Of a DNA stretch of 64,000 bases, positions 24,266-32,855 are shown one piece after another. Location: NCBI RefSeq assembly GCF_000632715.1, contig NZ_BAWO01000024.1, positions 1-64,000 on the forward strand, written 5' to 3'. Both the position numbers and the translations under genes were made by a program. The notes beneath the pieces were generated by a model that did not search any database, was not told where the DNA came from, and saw nothing but the letters and a program-made list of their open reading frames with translations. Numbering within the stretch: position 1 is the first letter of the stretch; each line of letters starts with the position of its first letter. Origin of the DNA: Parageobacillus caldoxylosilyticus NBRC 107762. GTDB taxonomy: Bacteria; Bacillota; Bacilli; Bacillales; Anoxybacillaceae.

Positions 24266-25789
24266 TTATTGCCCTGCTGTTTTCCGTTGCTCCGCCGCTT
24301 CTTCATTCGCTTGGGCGCTTGACGGTTCCACATTTCCTTTCGCCGCAAAGTTTTCTAACAATTGTTTCACATCGATCCCCGCGGAAGCTTTCAATGTTTC
24401 CTGCAGGCTGGCCATTAAGTTGGTCGCATAGCCGGTGATGCGGTTCGCACCGCCGTTTGTGCTATTAGAACCCGTATCGACAATCGTAATTTTATCAATA
24501 TTGGCAAGCGGGCTCGCCACTTGTTTTGCGTATTCTGGAAGCATTTTGATGATCATGTCGAGAATCGCCGCTTGACCATAACGCTCGAACGCTTCGGCGA
24601 TTTTTTGTTTTGCTTCCGCTTCCGCCAAACCTTTCAGACGGATAATTTCTGCCTCGGCTTCCCCTTTTGCTTTTTCTGCTTCCGCTTTTGCCAATCCATC
24701 GAGACGGATGCGCTCCGCTTCGGCTTTCGCCATTGCTTCGATCCGGTATTTTTGCGCGTCCGCTTCAGCTATTAGCTTCGCTTTTTCCGCCGCCGCGGCT
24801 TGCTCAATCGCATAGCGTTCGGCGTCCGCTTTTTTCTTCACTTCCGAATCATATTGCCGTTCGCGGCGCAAAATTTCTTTTTCTTCCAATTCGATTTGCT
24901 TTTGCCGCTCAATAATTTTAATTTGCATTTGCTGCTCGGTGACTTCCTGTTTCGCTTTAGCTTCTTCCAAATGATACGCCTGATCGGCGCGCGCTTTGGC
25001 GATATCTTGTTCCCGGCGGAATTCGGCAAGCTTCAATTGATTGATTTTTTCCGCTTCCGCGATTTCCGTCAGGCGCTCGAGCTCCGCTTTGCGCGCTTCT
25101 TTATCCGCTTCTGCGCGTTTAATGCGTGTTTCTTTTTCCGCTTCCGCCGTCGCGATATCGGCGTCGCGCTTCACTTGGGCGATGCGCGGTTTTCCGAGCG
25201 CGTCTAAATAGCCGTTTTTATCGCGCACATCTTTAATCGTAAACGAAACGATGACAAGCCCCATTTTTGCCAGGTCTTGCGAGGCGACGCGCTGCACTTC
25301 TTGCGAAAATTTATCGCGGTTTTTGTAAATTTCCTCCACCGTCATCGAACCGAGAATGGAACGAAGATGGCCCTCTAGCACTTCCTTCGCTTCATTTTCC
25401 ATATCCTGGCGTGTTTTTCCTAAAAATTGTTCCGCTGCTGTGGCAATCTCGCCGATCGAACTGCCGACTTTAATGATGGCTACGCCGTCCGCCATGACGG
25501 GAACGCCTTGTTCCGTATACACTTCCGGCGTTTGCACGTCTAGTTTAATAGAAAGCAAGCTGAGCGGTTCGGCCTGCTGGAAAATCGGCAGGACAAACGT
25601 GCCGCCGCCGCGGACAATTTTAATTTTATTGCCGGATTCATCGACATGCACATTTTTGCTTCCTAAATAACTGCCTGTCACAATGAGCGCCTCATCTGGG
25701 CCGACCGTACGGTAACGGGTGATAAAAATGGCGATTAATCCGACAAGAAGCAGTACAACCACTCCAATGACTACTAACAATGGCGTCAT
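24266..25789 (-). CDS. floT: Flotillin FloT
   Basis: A 507-residue membrane-scaffold protein of the SPFH/flotillin family organising functional membrane microdomains. An N-terminal hydrophobic segment (residues 3-24) is followed by the SPFH/band-7 domain to about residue 200. A long heptad-rich coiled coil full of EAEKE and KAEAE repeats runs to about 410, then an oligomerisation tail with GANRITGYATNLMASL. Length and layout match B. subtilis FloT (YuaG). It overlaps the NfeD-type gene by 4 bp and shares its SigW promoter. Role: envelope stress, protease and signalling platform assembly (family knowledge). Confidence 0.93.
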   Translation of the reverse strand: MTPLLVVIGVVVLLLVGLIAIFITRYRTVGPDEALIVTGSYLGSKNVHVDESGNKIKIVRGGGTFVLPIFQQAEPLSLLSIKLDVQTPEVYTEQGVPVMADGVAIIKVGSSIGEIATAAEQFLGKTRQDMENEAKEVLEGHLRSILGSMTVEEIYKNRDKFSQEVQRVASQDLAKMGLVIVSFTIKDVRDKNGYLDALGKPRIAQVKRDADIATAEAEKETRIKRAEADKEARKAELERLTEIAEAEKINQLKLAEFRREQDIAKARADQAYHLEEAKAKQEVTEQQMQIKIIERQKQIELEEKEILRRERQYDSEVKKKADAERYAIEQAAAAEKAKLIAEADAQKYRIEAMAKAEAERIRLDGLAKAEAEKAKGEAEAEIIRLKGLAEAEAKQKIAEAFERYGQAAILDMIIKMLPEYAKQVASPLANIDKITIVDTGSNSTNGGANRITGYATNLMASLQETLKASAGIDVKQLLENFAAKGNVEPSSAQANEEAAEQRKTAGQ

Positions 25790-26346
25790 TCCATATATCC
25801 CCCTTTATGTAATGATGAAATATCATATGGATCGTGCTTCGCCACCACGGCGACGCCGTTTTCCATTTTCACAACGATCACTTCCGTTCCGGAGGCAATT
25901 TCTTCGTTGTTTATGCTTTTGGCCGCTTTCGAAACCGCGCCGCTTTTGCGCGTCAATAAAATTTCGCCAAATCCATCACGCGGAACGGTGACGATCACTT
26001 TAGCAAGCGAGCCTTCCAAGTCCGTATCGGAATAGTTTAACGATGTCTCTGCCGACCGAAGCGGAATAAAGACGAAAAAATGCAAAAGCAATACAACAAT
26101 GAGTGCAATTCCCCCGCTCATCGCCGCAATCAACCAGGCAGGCAGCTCCGTATATCTTTCTAACAAAAAACCGGATGCGCTGCCAACTGTGAAAAATGAT
26201 AAAACGAGTTGCGGGCTAAATAACGGATGATCGGGCAGCTCGAAAACGCCATCAACCACATCGCTAAAGAAAATATATAAGAGCGTCAAGCTCCCGCTTA
26301 CAATCAGGACAGCAAGATACACCGTTTCCAATGGATAGCCGAACAC
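25786..26346 (-). CDS. yuaF: NfeD-like membrane protein YuaF
   Basis: A 186-residue protein with three hydrophobic segments in the first 110 residues and a soluble OB-like NfeD domain after them (LEGSLAKVIVTVPRDGFGEI and GTEVIVVKMENGVAVV). NfeD partners accompany flotillins and stabilise membrane microdomains. The start is GTG at 26346 with AAGGGGG upstream. A SigW-type promoter lies 37-63 bp upstream. The pair yuaF-floT matches the B. subtilis SigW operon; a third gene (yuaI) is not present here. Confidence 0.85.
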   Translation of the reverse strand: MFGYPLETVYLAVLIVSGSLTLLYIFFSDVVDGVFELPDHPLFSPQLVLSFFTVGSASGFLLERYTELPAWLIAAMSGGIALIVVLLLHFFVFIPLRSAETSLNYSDTDLEGSLAKVIVTVPRDGFGEILLTRKSGAVSKAAKSINNEEIASGTEVIVVKMENGVAVVAKHDPYDISSLHKGGYME

Positions 26347-26382
26347 CCCCGTTTCCCCCTTCCCTCGTCATTTACCTTATCA

Positions 26383-26409
26383 TACGAAAGACATCTTGCT
26401 TTAGTTTCA
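26383..26409 (-). promoter_or_regulatory. SigW-type promoter of yuaF-floT
   Basis: On the minus strand TGAAAC, 17 bases, then CGTA: an exact match to the -35 and -10 elements of extracytoplasmic sigma factor W. This supports cell-envelope-stress induction of the flotillin operon. Confidence 0.85.
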
Positions 26410-26886
26410 TCCATTACATTTTTTCGACAACTTTCCTCATATTTCCTCTATCTTTTTCAAAAAATACCGTTTGCACGGTACAAACAAGGTCCGTTTACCA
26501 CATACATCGAATGCCGCTACATACTAATCGTTGTTTGCTTTAACATGGATAGGCAATTGCAGCGCGCTCTTTGGATGTTGCTTTTTCTTTCTCCATGCGG
26601 CAAATAAAGCCATTCCATAAAACGCCATGTAGGCGAAAAAGCGCGGGCGACCCCTATGCCCGCGCTTCCCTAGAGGCGATGCATTTCTTCCCACACAGTG
26701 ATGACAACCACCAGCGCTTTTTCATTTTCATTTCTATGTCAAAACTTCTTATATAATCCATTTTTTAATCACTCAAAAAACGGGAAATTAAGCTATTTGT
26801 CCTATATTTACATAATATTCGAAAAGTTTAATTATCATTCCTGCAAGCCAAAAGTAGTATGATGCACGGTATAAACGGTTGTTTCG
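26410..26886. other. Intergenic DNA with a terminator and possible tiny ORFs
   Basis: A terminator (26634-26667, minus) divides the stretch. A 34-codon minus-strand frame at 26524-26628 (MAFYGMALFAAWRKKKQHPK...) looks like a single short membrane helix with a basic tail but lacks a ribosome-binding site. No family is recognised; it could be the tail of a lost gene. Confidence 0.3.
26634..26667 (-). terminator. Rho-independent terminator with no evident gene upstream
   Basis: A perfect 9-bp GC stem AGCGCGGGC / GCCCGCGCT is followed by TTTTTC on the minus strand. The htrA terminator lies 220 bp upstream, so this one serves either read-through or an unrecognised short transcript in 26668-26886. 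Confidence 0.7.
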
Positions 26887-26920
26887 AAAAAAATAGCCTG
26901 TCCGTCCATGCGAACAGGCA
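26886..26920 (-). terminator. Rho-independent terminator of htrA
   Basis: On the minus strand GCCTGT...ACAGGC is followed by TATTTTTTT, 14 bp after the htrA stop. Confidence 0.8.
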
Positions 26921-26933
26921 TCAGTGGATATCA

Positions 26934-28154
26934 TTATGATTCGCTGTCTCCTCTCGCCCGCAATGTAATGGAAGTTGTTTTCTTTTCTCCATTGCGATAA
27001 AAGACAACCCTCACTTTCTCACCAATTTTCGTTTTCGTATATAAATATCTTCGCAACGCACTGACGCTGTCTACCTTTTGCCCATTCATTTCGACGATGA
27101 CATCTTTCGATTGAAGTCCCGCATCCGCAGCTGGAGAGAACGGTTCTACCGCTGCCACCGCCGCTCCTGCCGTTACGCTGTCTGGCAATTGCAGCTGTTC
27201 TTTTCGCACCTCATCGGAAAGATCGGCGACATCCACAAGCTGCACGCCAAGATACGGACGCTTTATTTTCCCATATTGCATCAGCTGTTCCACAATCGGC
27301 TTGACATCTTCGCTTGGAATGGCAAATCCTAATCCTTCCACTCCCGTTTCAGAAATTTTTAAACTGTTAATTCCTATCACTTGCCCCGCACTATTAATAA
27401 GCGCGCCGCCGCTGTTACCCGGGTTAATCGCAGCGTCGGTTTGAATCACGTTTAACTCCCATTCGCCAGCAGAAGTGGAAACGGGCATGGTTCGCTTTCC
27501 GCTCACAATTCCTTCCGTCACCGTCCTCGATAAATCAAGGCCAAGCGGATTGCCGATCGCCGCAACTGGCTCCCCGATCCGCAACTTGGACGAGTCACCG
27601 AAACTTGCTACTTTGGTGACGCGGCTGCCATCAATTTTTAATACCGCTAAATCCGTTAGCGGATCGGCTCCTACAATCTCTGCTTTCACCTTTTTGCCAT
27701 CAGCCAGCGATACTTCTACTTTGTTCGCCCCTTCAATCACATGGTTGTTCGTGACAATATACGCGGTATTTCCATCTTTTTTAAAAATGACTCCCGAACC
27801 GGTTCCCGCTTCCTGGTCTTCTGTACGATCAGAAAAGAAATCTTCCTGCTTTTGAATGTTCACGACACCGACAACGGCATCCGTGACGTTTTCAATTGCG
27901 GTTATCATATTATTGGATACGCTTCTCGTCGGCTGCAGCGGGAGAGCCTCTGTAGATGTAGAAGTGCCGGTCTGTTTCGTTTCTCCTGCAGATGACGAAG
28001 GTGACGAAATGCCAACCTTCGGCGCAGCGTATAACGTAATCGCACTGCCAAGCACCGCCCCAGCAAGCGAAGCGGCAAGCCAAGAAAAGAAACGGCCTTT
28101 TTTCGGCGGTCGAACGGTTTGTGGTTCATATGGTGGCATCATATTCATATCCAT
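26934..28154 (-). CDS. HtrA/DegP-like membrane-anchored serine protease
   Basis: A 406-residue S1C protease for misfolded envelope proteins. A Pro/Lys-rich cytoplasmic N-terminus and one membrane helix (residues 23-45) are followed by a Ser/Thr-rich linker. The trypsin-like domain has catalytic His in IVTNNHVIEG (about 138), Asp in DPLTDLAVLKI (about 168) and Ser in NPGNSGGALI (about 248). One PDZ domain starts near residue 300 (RPYLGVQLVDVADLS). Length and layout fit B. subtilis HtrA, HtrB and YyxA. It lies 30 bp after a PepSY-type gene, and both are divergent from a two-component system, an arrangement like htrB-cssRS. Confidence 0.88.
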   Translation of the reverse strand: MDMNMMPPYEPQTVRPPKKGRFFSWLAASLAGAVLGSAITLYAAPKVGISSPSSSAGETKQTGTSTSTEALPLQPTRSVSNNMITAIENVTDAVVGVVNIQKQEDFFSDRTEDQEAGTGSGVIFKKDGNTAYIVTNNHVIEGANKVEVSLADGKKVKAEIVGADPLTDLAVLKIDGSRVTKVASFGDSSKLRIGEPVAAIGNPLGLDLSRTVTEGIVSGKRTMPVSTSAGEWELNVIQTDAAINPGNSGGALINSAGQVIGINSLKISETGVEGLGFAIPSEDVKPIVEQLMQYGKIKRPYLGVQLVDVADLSDEVRKEQLQLPDSVTAGAAVAAVEPFSPAADAGLQSKDVIVEMNGQKVDSVSALRRYLYTKTKIGEKVRVVFYRNGEKKTTSITLRARGDSES

Positions 28155-28184
28155 CGTTCCTTTCTCCTTTCTTCATCTGTTGTT

Positions 28185-28595
28185 TTATTCCGTGGCGACA
28201 GGCAATGGCCGTTTTCTTTTGCGATGGCGCTGTGCCACAAGCAATCGAAGCGACACATAAATTCCTGATAGCGTTAATAAAATAATTGCCACAGCGGCGA
28301 TATCAATCGCCCATTTAACATTGAAGGAACCAAGTCTCCCCTCATGCAGTCCGCGGATGATGCCAGCAAGCGATTGTACAGACCCGCCCGCTTCCCGTAC
28401 CTGCCTGCCCTCTTGGAAATTGTTGAAATGCTCTGGTGTCGATGAATTCGGGGAAAGGAATTCGCGATGTTCTCCCCTTTCTTGCTGACCAATCAGCCAC
28501 GGCTCTGCCAGCAAAAGCCCTGTCACTGCCTCCGTTAACAGGAAAATAGAAGTAATTAATCCTATCCATAAATGCGCTTGCCTGATTCGTTTCAC
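28185..28595 (-). CDS. PepSY-associated membrane protein
   Basis: A 136-residue protein with an N-terminal helix (HLWIGLITSIFLLTEAVTGLLL) and a C-terminal helix (IDIAAVAIILLTLSGIYVSLRLLV), separated by an extracytoplasmic part containing the IRGLHEGRLG motif of PepSY-TM proteins. The family is often linked to redox or protease regulation. It is the first gene of a two-gene operon with the HtrA protease and is divergent from a two-component system. A sensor-modulating or protease-modulating role is an inference. Confidence 0.65.
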   Translation of the reverse strand: MKRIRQAHLWIGLITSIFLLTEAVTGLLLAEPWLIGQQERGEHREFLSPNSSTPEHFNNFQEGRQVREAGGSVQSLAGIIRGLHEGRLGSFNVKWAIDIAAVAIILLTLSGIYVSLRLLVAQRHRKRKRPLPVATE

Positions 28596-28743
28596 TATAC
28601 GATTCCTCCTTTAATCTCGTCGGAAAACAGTATAAGCAAAAAAAGTGAAAATATGGTGAAAAATTGATTTTTGTCAACCCGTTTCGCGTTTTCATCGATT
28701 TTTCACGAACATCTGTTATGATTATTCATAAGGAGAAACGGAA

Positions 28744-29427
28744 ATGAGAAAGGAAGAAAAGACGATGAAAATCTTGCTTGCTGAAGATGACTTGTACCTA
28801 GGGGAATTAATCGTTCACCTGCTAAAGAAAAAAGGTGTTGACCATATCGATTGGGTGCAGGAAGGAGAAGAGGCATACGATTACGCGCTTGCCTCATTTT
28901 ACGATGTATTGGTGCTGGATTGGATGCTGCCAAACGGGGACGGCGTGGAGATTTGCAGACGGCTTCGGGAAAACGGCTACACGGGCGCCATTCTGATGCT
29001 AACGGCAAAAGATGCGGTACAAGACCGCGTAGAAGGGCTGGAGGCAGGCGCCGATGATTATCTCGTCAAACCTTTTGAAATTGATGAATTAATGGCTCGC
29101 CTTAAAGCGCTGGCGCGGCGCACATTCCTGCCGCTTCAGGAAGACATCGTGCATTTCCATGGCTTCGTGTTAAACCGAACGAGCCATACCCTTCACCGCG
29201 GCAACGAAGAAATATTATTGACTCCGCGCGAATTTCAAGTATTAGACCTTCTTTTACAAAACCGCGGACACGTCGTACCGCGTGAAACAATCCTTGACCG
29301 CGTATGGGGATGGGATGCCGATGTGTCGATGAAAACGATTGACGCCACCATTAAACTATTACGGAAAAAGCTAAAAGGAGAGATCATTCAAACGGTGCGC
29401 GGGGTGGGATATAAAATTGATAAATAA
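28744..29427 (+). CDS. OmpR-family response regulator
   Basis: A 227-residue two-component response regulator. The receiver domain has the acidic pocket (LLAEDDLYLGELI), the phospho-acceptor Asp in VLVLDWMLPNGDGV and the conserved Lys in DDYLVKPFEI. A C-terminal winged helix (LTPREFQVLDLLLQNRGHVV, MKTIDATIKLLRKKL) binds DNA. The start at 28744 has AAGGAG eight bases upstream; MKILLAEDD at 28765 also has a site and is nearer the family norm. It overlaps the kinase gene by 11 bp. The divergent protease suggests envelope-stress control like CssR, though resemblance to YkoG-type regulators is equally possible. Confidence 0.85.
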   Translation: MRKEEKTMKILLAEDDLYLGELIVHLLKKKGVDHIDWVQEGEEAYDYALASFYDVLVLDWMLPNGDGVEICRRLRENGYTGAILMLTAKDAVQDRVEGLEAGADDYLVKPFEIDELMARLKALARRTFLPLQEDIVHFHGFVLNRTSHTLHRGNEEILLTPREFQVLDLLLQNRGHVVPRETILDRVWGWDADVSMKTIDATIKLLRKKLKGEIIQTVRGVGYKIDK

Positions 29428-30793
29428 ATGGAATGATTGGCTGCAGAAAATCAAAAACAGCGACCTGTTTCACCGCACGCAATGGCGCCTGACCGCATTA
29501 TATAGCGGTATTTTGATGGTGTTTCTCACTCTATTTATCGCAATTGCTGCTTTTCTTTTTTATTTGGTTGCCACCAACGACCAAGAACGGCGGATCATTA
29601 GCCTGGTCAATCAAGAACAAAAAGCGATCGAACAGTTTCTGTTGAAACAAAGCGATTTTGATTTTTTTGACGAGGAAAGCGTCGTATTATTAAACGAGGA
29701 TCAATTCTTTTTTTACGTCGTAGGCACGGATGGACAACTGATTGCGGGAGATGAGGTCAACAAATATATGAGGCCGTTTTTATTAAAAGCCTTGCAAGAA
29801 TCAAGGGTAAATGAACATGTGCCTACTTATGTAACAGTCGATATTCCTGAACAGCTGGCTGCATTTACCCGCCTTCATTCCCATGAATTGCGGCTTTTGA
29901 CCGCCGCACGTCCCGTTGTTCTGCATGGAAATGTCATTGGCATCTTGTATGTCGGCGTGGATGTCACATCCTTTTTTAACATCTTTCGCTGGCTATTAGT
30001 CGTTTTGATCGGTCTAGCTATTTTATTTATCGGCGTTGCCGTTGTATTAAGTTATTTTATGTCCAAACGGGCGCTTATTCCGATTCAAGAAGCGTATGAC
30101 CGCCAGCGGCAGTTTGTCGCCGACGCATCCCACGAGCTGCGGACGCCGCTTAGCGTCATTTTTTCCTCTGTCGAAGCACTCGCAATGGAAGAAGAAGTAA
30201 CGAAAAACGAATTTGCGCACAAGCTGTTAACGCGGCTTCGGGAAGAACTCAAACGGATGACAAAGCTTATCAATGACTTATTGACGTTAGCGCGTGCAGA
30301 TGCAAAACATGCCTCCTTGCAGTTGGTCAAAGAAACATTTGATTTCCGCCCGTACGCTGAACGCACGCTCCAGTTATTATCCGAATTAGCGGCAAAAAAA
30401 CAAATTCAAATGCATCTTCACGCTCCCGAGTCAATCATCATTACCGCCGATGCGGACAAGCTGACACAGCTTTTATATATATTGCTTGACAACGCGATCA
30501 AATATACTCCCGATCACGGCGAAGTCTCTTTATCTCTTCGCCTGGAGCCTTGGAAACAGCAGAAACGGCTGACGATCTCGGTAAAAGACACGGGAATCGG
30601 CATTCCTCCTGAAGCAATCCGCCGCATTTTTGACCGCTTCTACCGTGTCGACAAAGCGCGCTCGCGCCAACAGGGCGGTCACGGGCTCGGCTTGTCGATC
30701 GCCAAATGGATCGTTGATGCGCACGGCGGCACGATTGACGTGCAAAGCGAAGTCGGCAAAGGAAGCGAGTTTATCGTCAAAATCCCGTGCTAA
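29417..30793 (+). CDS. Sensor histidine kinase
   Basis: A 458-residue membrane sensor. Two transmembrane helices (about residues 25-50 and 192-215) enclose an extracytoplasmic sensor domain of about 140 residues. The His box is FVADASHELRTPLSVI near 238. The N box is LLDNAIKYTPDHG and the G boxes are VKDTGIGIP and GGHGLGLSIAKWIV. The start TTG at 29417 lies inside the regulator gene, indicating coupling. It probably phosphorylates the upstream regulator; the signal is unknown, but the divergent htrA-type operon points to secretion or misfolding stress (inference). A terminator overlaps its end. Confidence 0.85.
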   Translation: MINKWNDWLQKIKNSDLFHRTQWRLTALYSGILMVFLTLFIAIAAFLFYLVATNDQERRIISLVNQEQKAIEQFLLKQSDFDFFDEESVVLLNEDQFFFYVVGTDGQLIAGDEVNKYMRPFLLKALQESRVNEHVPTYVTVDIPEQLAAFTRLHSHELRLLTAARPVVLHGNVIGILYVGVDVTSFFNIFRWLLVVLIGLAILFIGVAVVLSYFMSKRALIPIQEAYDRQRQFVADASHELRTPLSVIFSSVEALAMEEEVTKNEFAHKLLTRLREELKRMTKLINDLLTLARADAKHASLQLVKETFDFRPYAERTLQLLSELAAKKQIQMHLHAPESIIITADADKLTQLLYILLDNAIKYTPDHGEVSLSLRLEPWKQQKRLTISVKDTGIGIPPEAIRRIFDRFYRVDKARSRQQGGHGLGLSIAKWIVDAHGGTIDVQSEVGKGSEFIVKIPC

Positions 30794-30829
30794 GCGTCTT
30801 CCGATCATGGAAGGCGCTTTTTTTTATAA
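30793..30829 (+). terminator. Rho-independent terminator
   Basis: The stem AGCGTCTTCC / GGAAGGCGCT, with one wobble, is followed by eight T directly after the kinase stop. Confidence 0.85.
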
Positions 30830-31024
30830 AAAATTTTTTGCTTTCGTTTTTTCACCTAATTTTCTCTTTTCTTTTTTACAATGCAAACTGCACGAGGGAA
30901 AAACCAAAAAACATTCCCCTTTGCGTCCATGTCCGCGATCTTTTTGAAGCGCTGGCTTTATTCGCGGACAAGCGAAGCACCGCAACACCGTCCACACCAT
31001 ATGGAAAAGGAGGTGACAGCGTGC

Positions 31025-31516
31025 ATGGAAAAAAGAACAGCTGTCCTGCTTGCCGTTTTGTTTCTTGTGGGATACGGGGTGATGCATATGATTCCGTTTT
31101 GGTTTGGAAGCCGCTTGATCATTTTCGATATGGACATGCCTCATTACGGCGGACCGTTTGCCGGGCATCGCCATTTTGCCTTCTATCAAGGGCCAGCGGG
31201 CATGATGGCTCCCCATGTCTGGATGATGTTTGGAATCCTTGTCTTTCTTTTTCACCTATCGTTGCTTGTCATCGGCTGGGTATGGTGGAAAACGGCAGGA
31301 TCTTTTAAATGGCTGGGATTGGCGTTGATGGCGTGGGGGCTCATTGGCTTGCTGCCGAAATGGGCATTGATCGCGTTGGCGTTTGTCGCTGCTTATCTTC
31401 TGAAAAAACGCCAACAGCAACAGACAAGCTCCATCGGATCATGGCCAACGCCGTCCATTCAAGCGGCACATATTTTAGATGAATGGGAAAAAAACATAAA
31501 AATGGAGGATTCGTAA
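31025..31516 (+). CDS. Small polytopic membrane protein paired with a PspA-type protein
   Basis: A 163-residue protein with four predicted membrane helices (near residues 7-25, 62-85, 92-108, 110-125) and a cytoplasmic tail ending SIQAAHILDEWEKNIKMEDS. ATG at 31025 is chosen because AAGGAGGTGA stands eight bases upstream; a longer frame starts at 30881 without such a site. No family is recognised. It ends 1 bp before the PspA-like gene, so it is likely the membrane anchor or sensor of that protein, comparable in position to LiaI next to LiaH. This role is inferred from layout only. Confidence 0.65.
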   Translation: MEKRTAVLLAVLFLVGYGVMHMIPFWFGSRLIIFDMDMPHYGGPFAGHRHFAFYQGPAGMMAPHVWMMFGILVFLFHLSLLVIGWVWWKTAGSFKWLGLALMAWGLIGLLPKWALIALAFVAAYLLKKRQQQQTSSIGSWPTPSIQAAHILDEWEKNIKMEDS

Positions 31517-31517
31517 C

Positions 31518-32174
31518 ATGGGATTATTCCGCCGTGTCAAAACGATGATACTTGCTGATTTGCATAAACTGGTCGATCAATGGGAAGACCCGATCGCCAT
31601 GACAAAACAATACTTACGCGAACTCGAGGAACATATTCAACAAGGCCATCAAGCCCTCACCCAGCAAATACTCGCCGAACAGCGCTATGAAACGTTGATC
31701 GCGCAAACGAAAGCGATCATCGAAAAGCGAGCTCGCCAAGCAACATTGGCGCTCGAACGGAACGAAGAAGCGATAGCGAAGCTCGCGCTGCGGGAAAAAC
31801 TATTGTATGAGAAAAAATTATCCGCCTATGAGCAACAATACAAAACAGTGAAAGAAAAAAACGCATACGTGACAGAACAATTAAAACAGCTACAGGAAAA
31901 ATATGACGAGCTTTCAGCAAAACAATTAGAATTGATCGCACGTGCCAACGCCGCCAAAGCGCTGAAACAGATGGATGCCTCCCTCGCTTCCTTCCATCCC
32001 GATCACGCGCTGCGCGGATTCGCGCGCATGGAAGAACGTATCCTTGCTTTAGAAGCGGAAACCACCGCCGCCCGCCACTTCTTGGCGTCTAAACATTATC
32101 GCCCTTCCTCTCTGGAAGAAGAGGTAGAAAACGAACTGGCCAAATGGAAAGAAGCGCAAGCAAAAACAAACTAA
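31518..32174 (+). CDS. PspA/IM30 (LiaH)-type membrane-stress protein
   Basis: A 218-residue all-helical coiled-coil protein of the PspA/Vipp1/LiaH family. It begins GLFRRVKTMILADLHKLVDQWEDP, the amphipathic N-terminal helix, and continues with long helices rich in Glu, Gln and Lys to about residue 150, then a shorter C-terminal part. Such proteins assemble into rods or rings on damaged inner leaflets. It lies next to a small membrane protein and close to the flotillin and HtrA genes, forming a run of envelope-stress functions. A ribosome-binding site GGAGG lies upstream. Confidence 0.85.
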   Translation: MGLFRRVKTMILADLHKLVDQWEDPIAMTKQYLRELEEHIQQGHQALTQQILAEQRYETLIAQTKAIIEKRARQATLALERNEEAIAKLALREKLLYEKKLSAYEQQYKTVKEKNAYVTEQLKQLQEKYDELSAKQLELIARANAAKALKQMDASLASFHPDHALRGFARMEERILALEAETTAARHFLASKHYRPSSLEEEVENELAKWKEAQAKTN

Positions 32175-32198
32175 TCAATCCCCCCTTTTTATATAGAT

Positions 32199-32245
32199 GG
32201 GTGGCTGATCCTCAAAACTTTCGGGATCAGCCACCTCTTTATTTC
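32199..32245 (+). terminator. Rho-independent terminator after pspA-like gene
   Basis: A perfect 12-bp stem GGTGGCTGATCC / GGATCAGCCACC with a 12-base loop is followed by TCTTTATTT. Confidence 0.85.
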
Positions 32246-32323
32246 TATTCTTATTGCTGGCAACACAACCGGCTCGTACCTTTGTCTGTAGGCCAGCTTG
32301 ATAAAACAGATCGATGTAGCTGT

Positions 32324-32830
32324 TCAATTCACTTTTACACTGCATTTCATTATTACATCCCCTCTTGTTACTACGCTATTCTTTGCGATATATTCTAAAT
32401 CTCCCGCTTTATCAAGCAGATTGGTAATAACAATCGGGGTTACGATTTCTTTATGTTTTTGCTCCAAACAATCGAGGTCTACATTCAGTAAAGGGTCTCC
32501 CACTTTCACTGTTTCGCCGGCGCTTACCGCGACTTCAAATCCTTCCCCATTTAGCTCTACAGTCTCTAATCCAATATGAATAAGTATTTCTAATCCTTCC
32601 TCTGAAACGAGGCCGACTGCATGCTTCGTAGGGAAAATTTGCACAACCTTTCCGTTAATAGGGGAAACTACTTTTCCGTTTTTCGGAATAATCGCCAAAC
32701 CGTCTCCCATCATTTTCTGGGCAAATACAGGGTCAGGAACTTCTTCTAGCGGTATTGCTTCCCCATCAAGCGGGGAATGTATTTCTACTACTCTCGTCTC
32801 TATTTTTTTACTAAATAATTTTTTCAGCAT
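32324..32830 (-). CDS. PTS EIIA component, glucose family
   Basis: A 168-residue EIIA-Glc-type phosphocarrier. It shows the fold landmarks HSPLDGEAIPLEEVPDPVFA, the first active-site His in FPTKHAVGLVSEEG (about residue 76) and the phosphorylated His in ILIHIGLETVELNGEGF (about 91). It passes phosphate from HPr to the EIIB domain of the maltose permease encoded upstream in the same operon, which lacks a fused EIIA. It is the last gene of the maltose operon. In B. subtilis GlvC must borrow EIIA from another system, so a dedicated gene here is a difference. Confidence 0.88.
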   Translation of the reverse strand: MLKKLFSKKIETRVVEIHSPLDGEAIPLEEVPDPVFAQKMMGDGLAIIPKNGKVVSPINGKVVQIFPTKHAVGLVSEEGLEILIHIGLETVELNGEGFEVAVSAGETVKVGDPLLNVDLDCLEQKHKEIVTPIVITNLLDKAGDLEYIAKNSVVTRGDVIMKCSVKVN

Positions 32831-32855
32831 ATCTCAACCCACTTTCTATCCGTTT

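Noticed and set aside
24521-25207. Long Phe/Arg-rich plus-strand frames
   Set aside because: Antisense to the Glu/Ala/Lys coiled coil of floT; composition is a by-product of that repeat.
26524-26628. 34-codon minus-strand ORF with a membrane-like start
   Set aside because: No ribosome-binding site and follows a terminator; kept only as a note in the intergenic entry.
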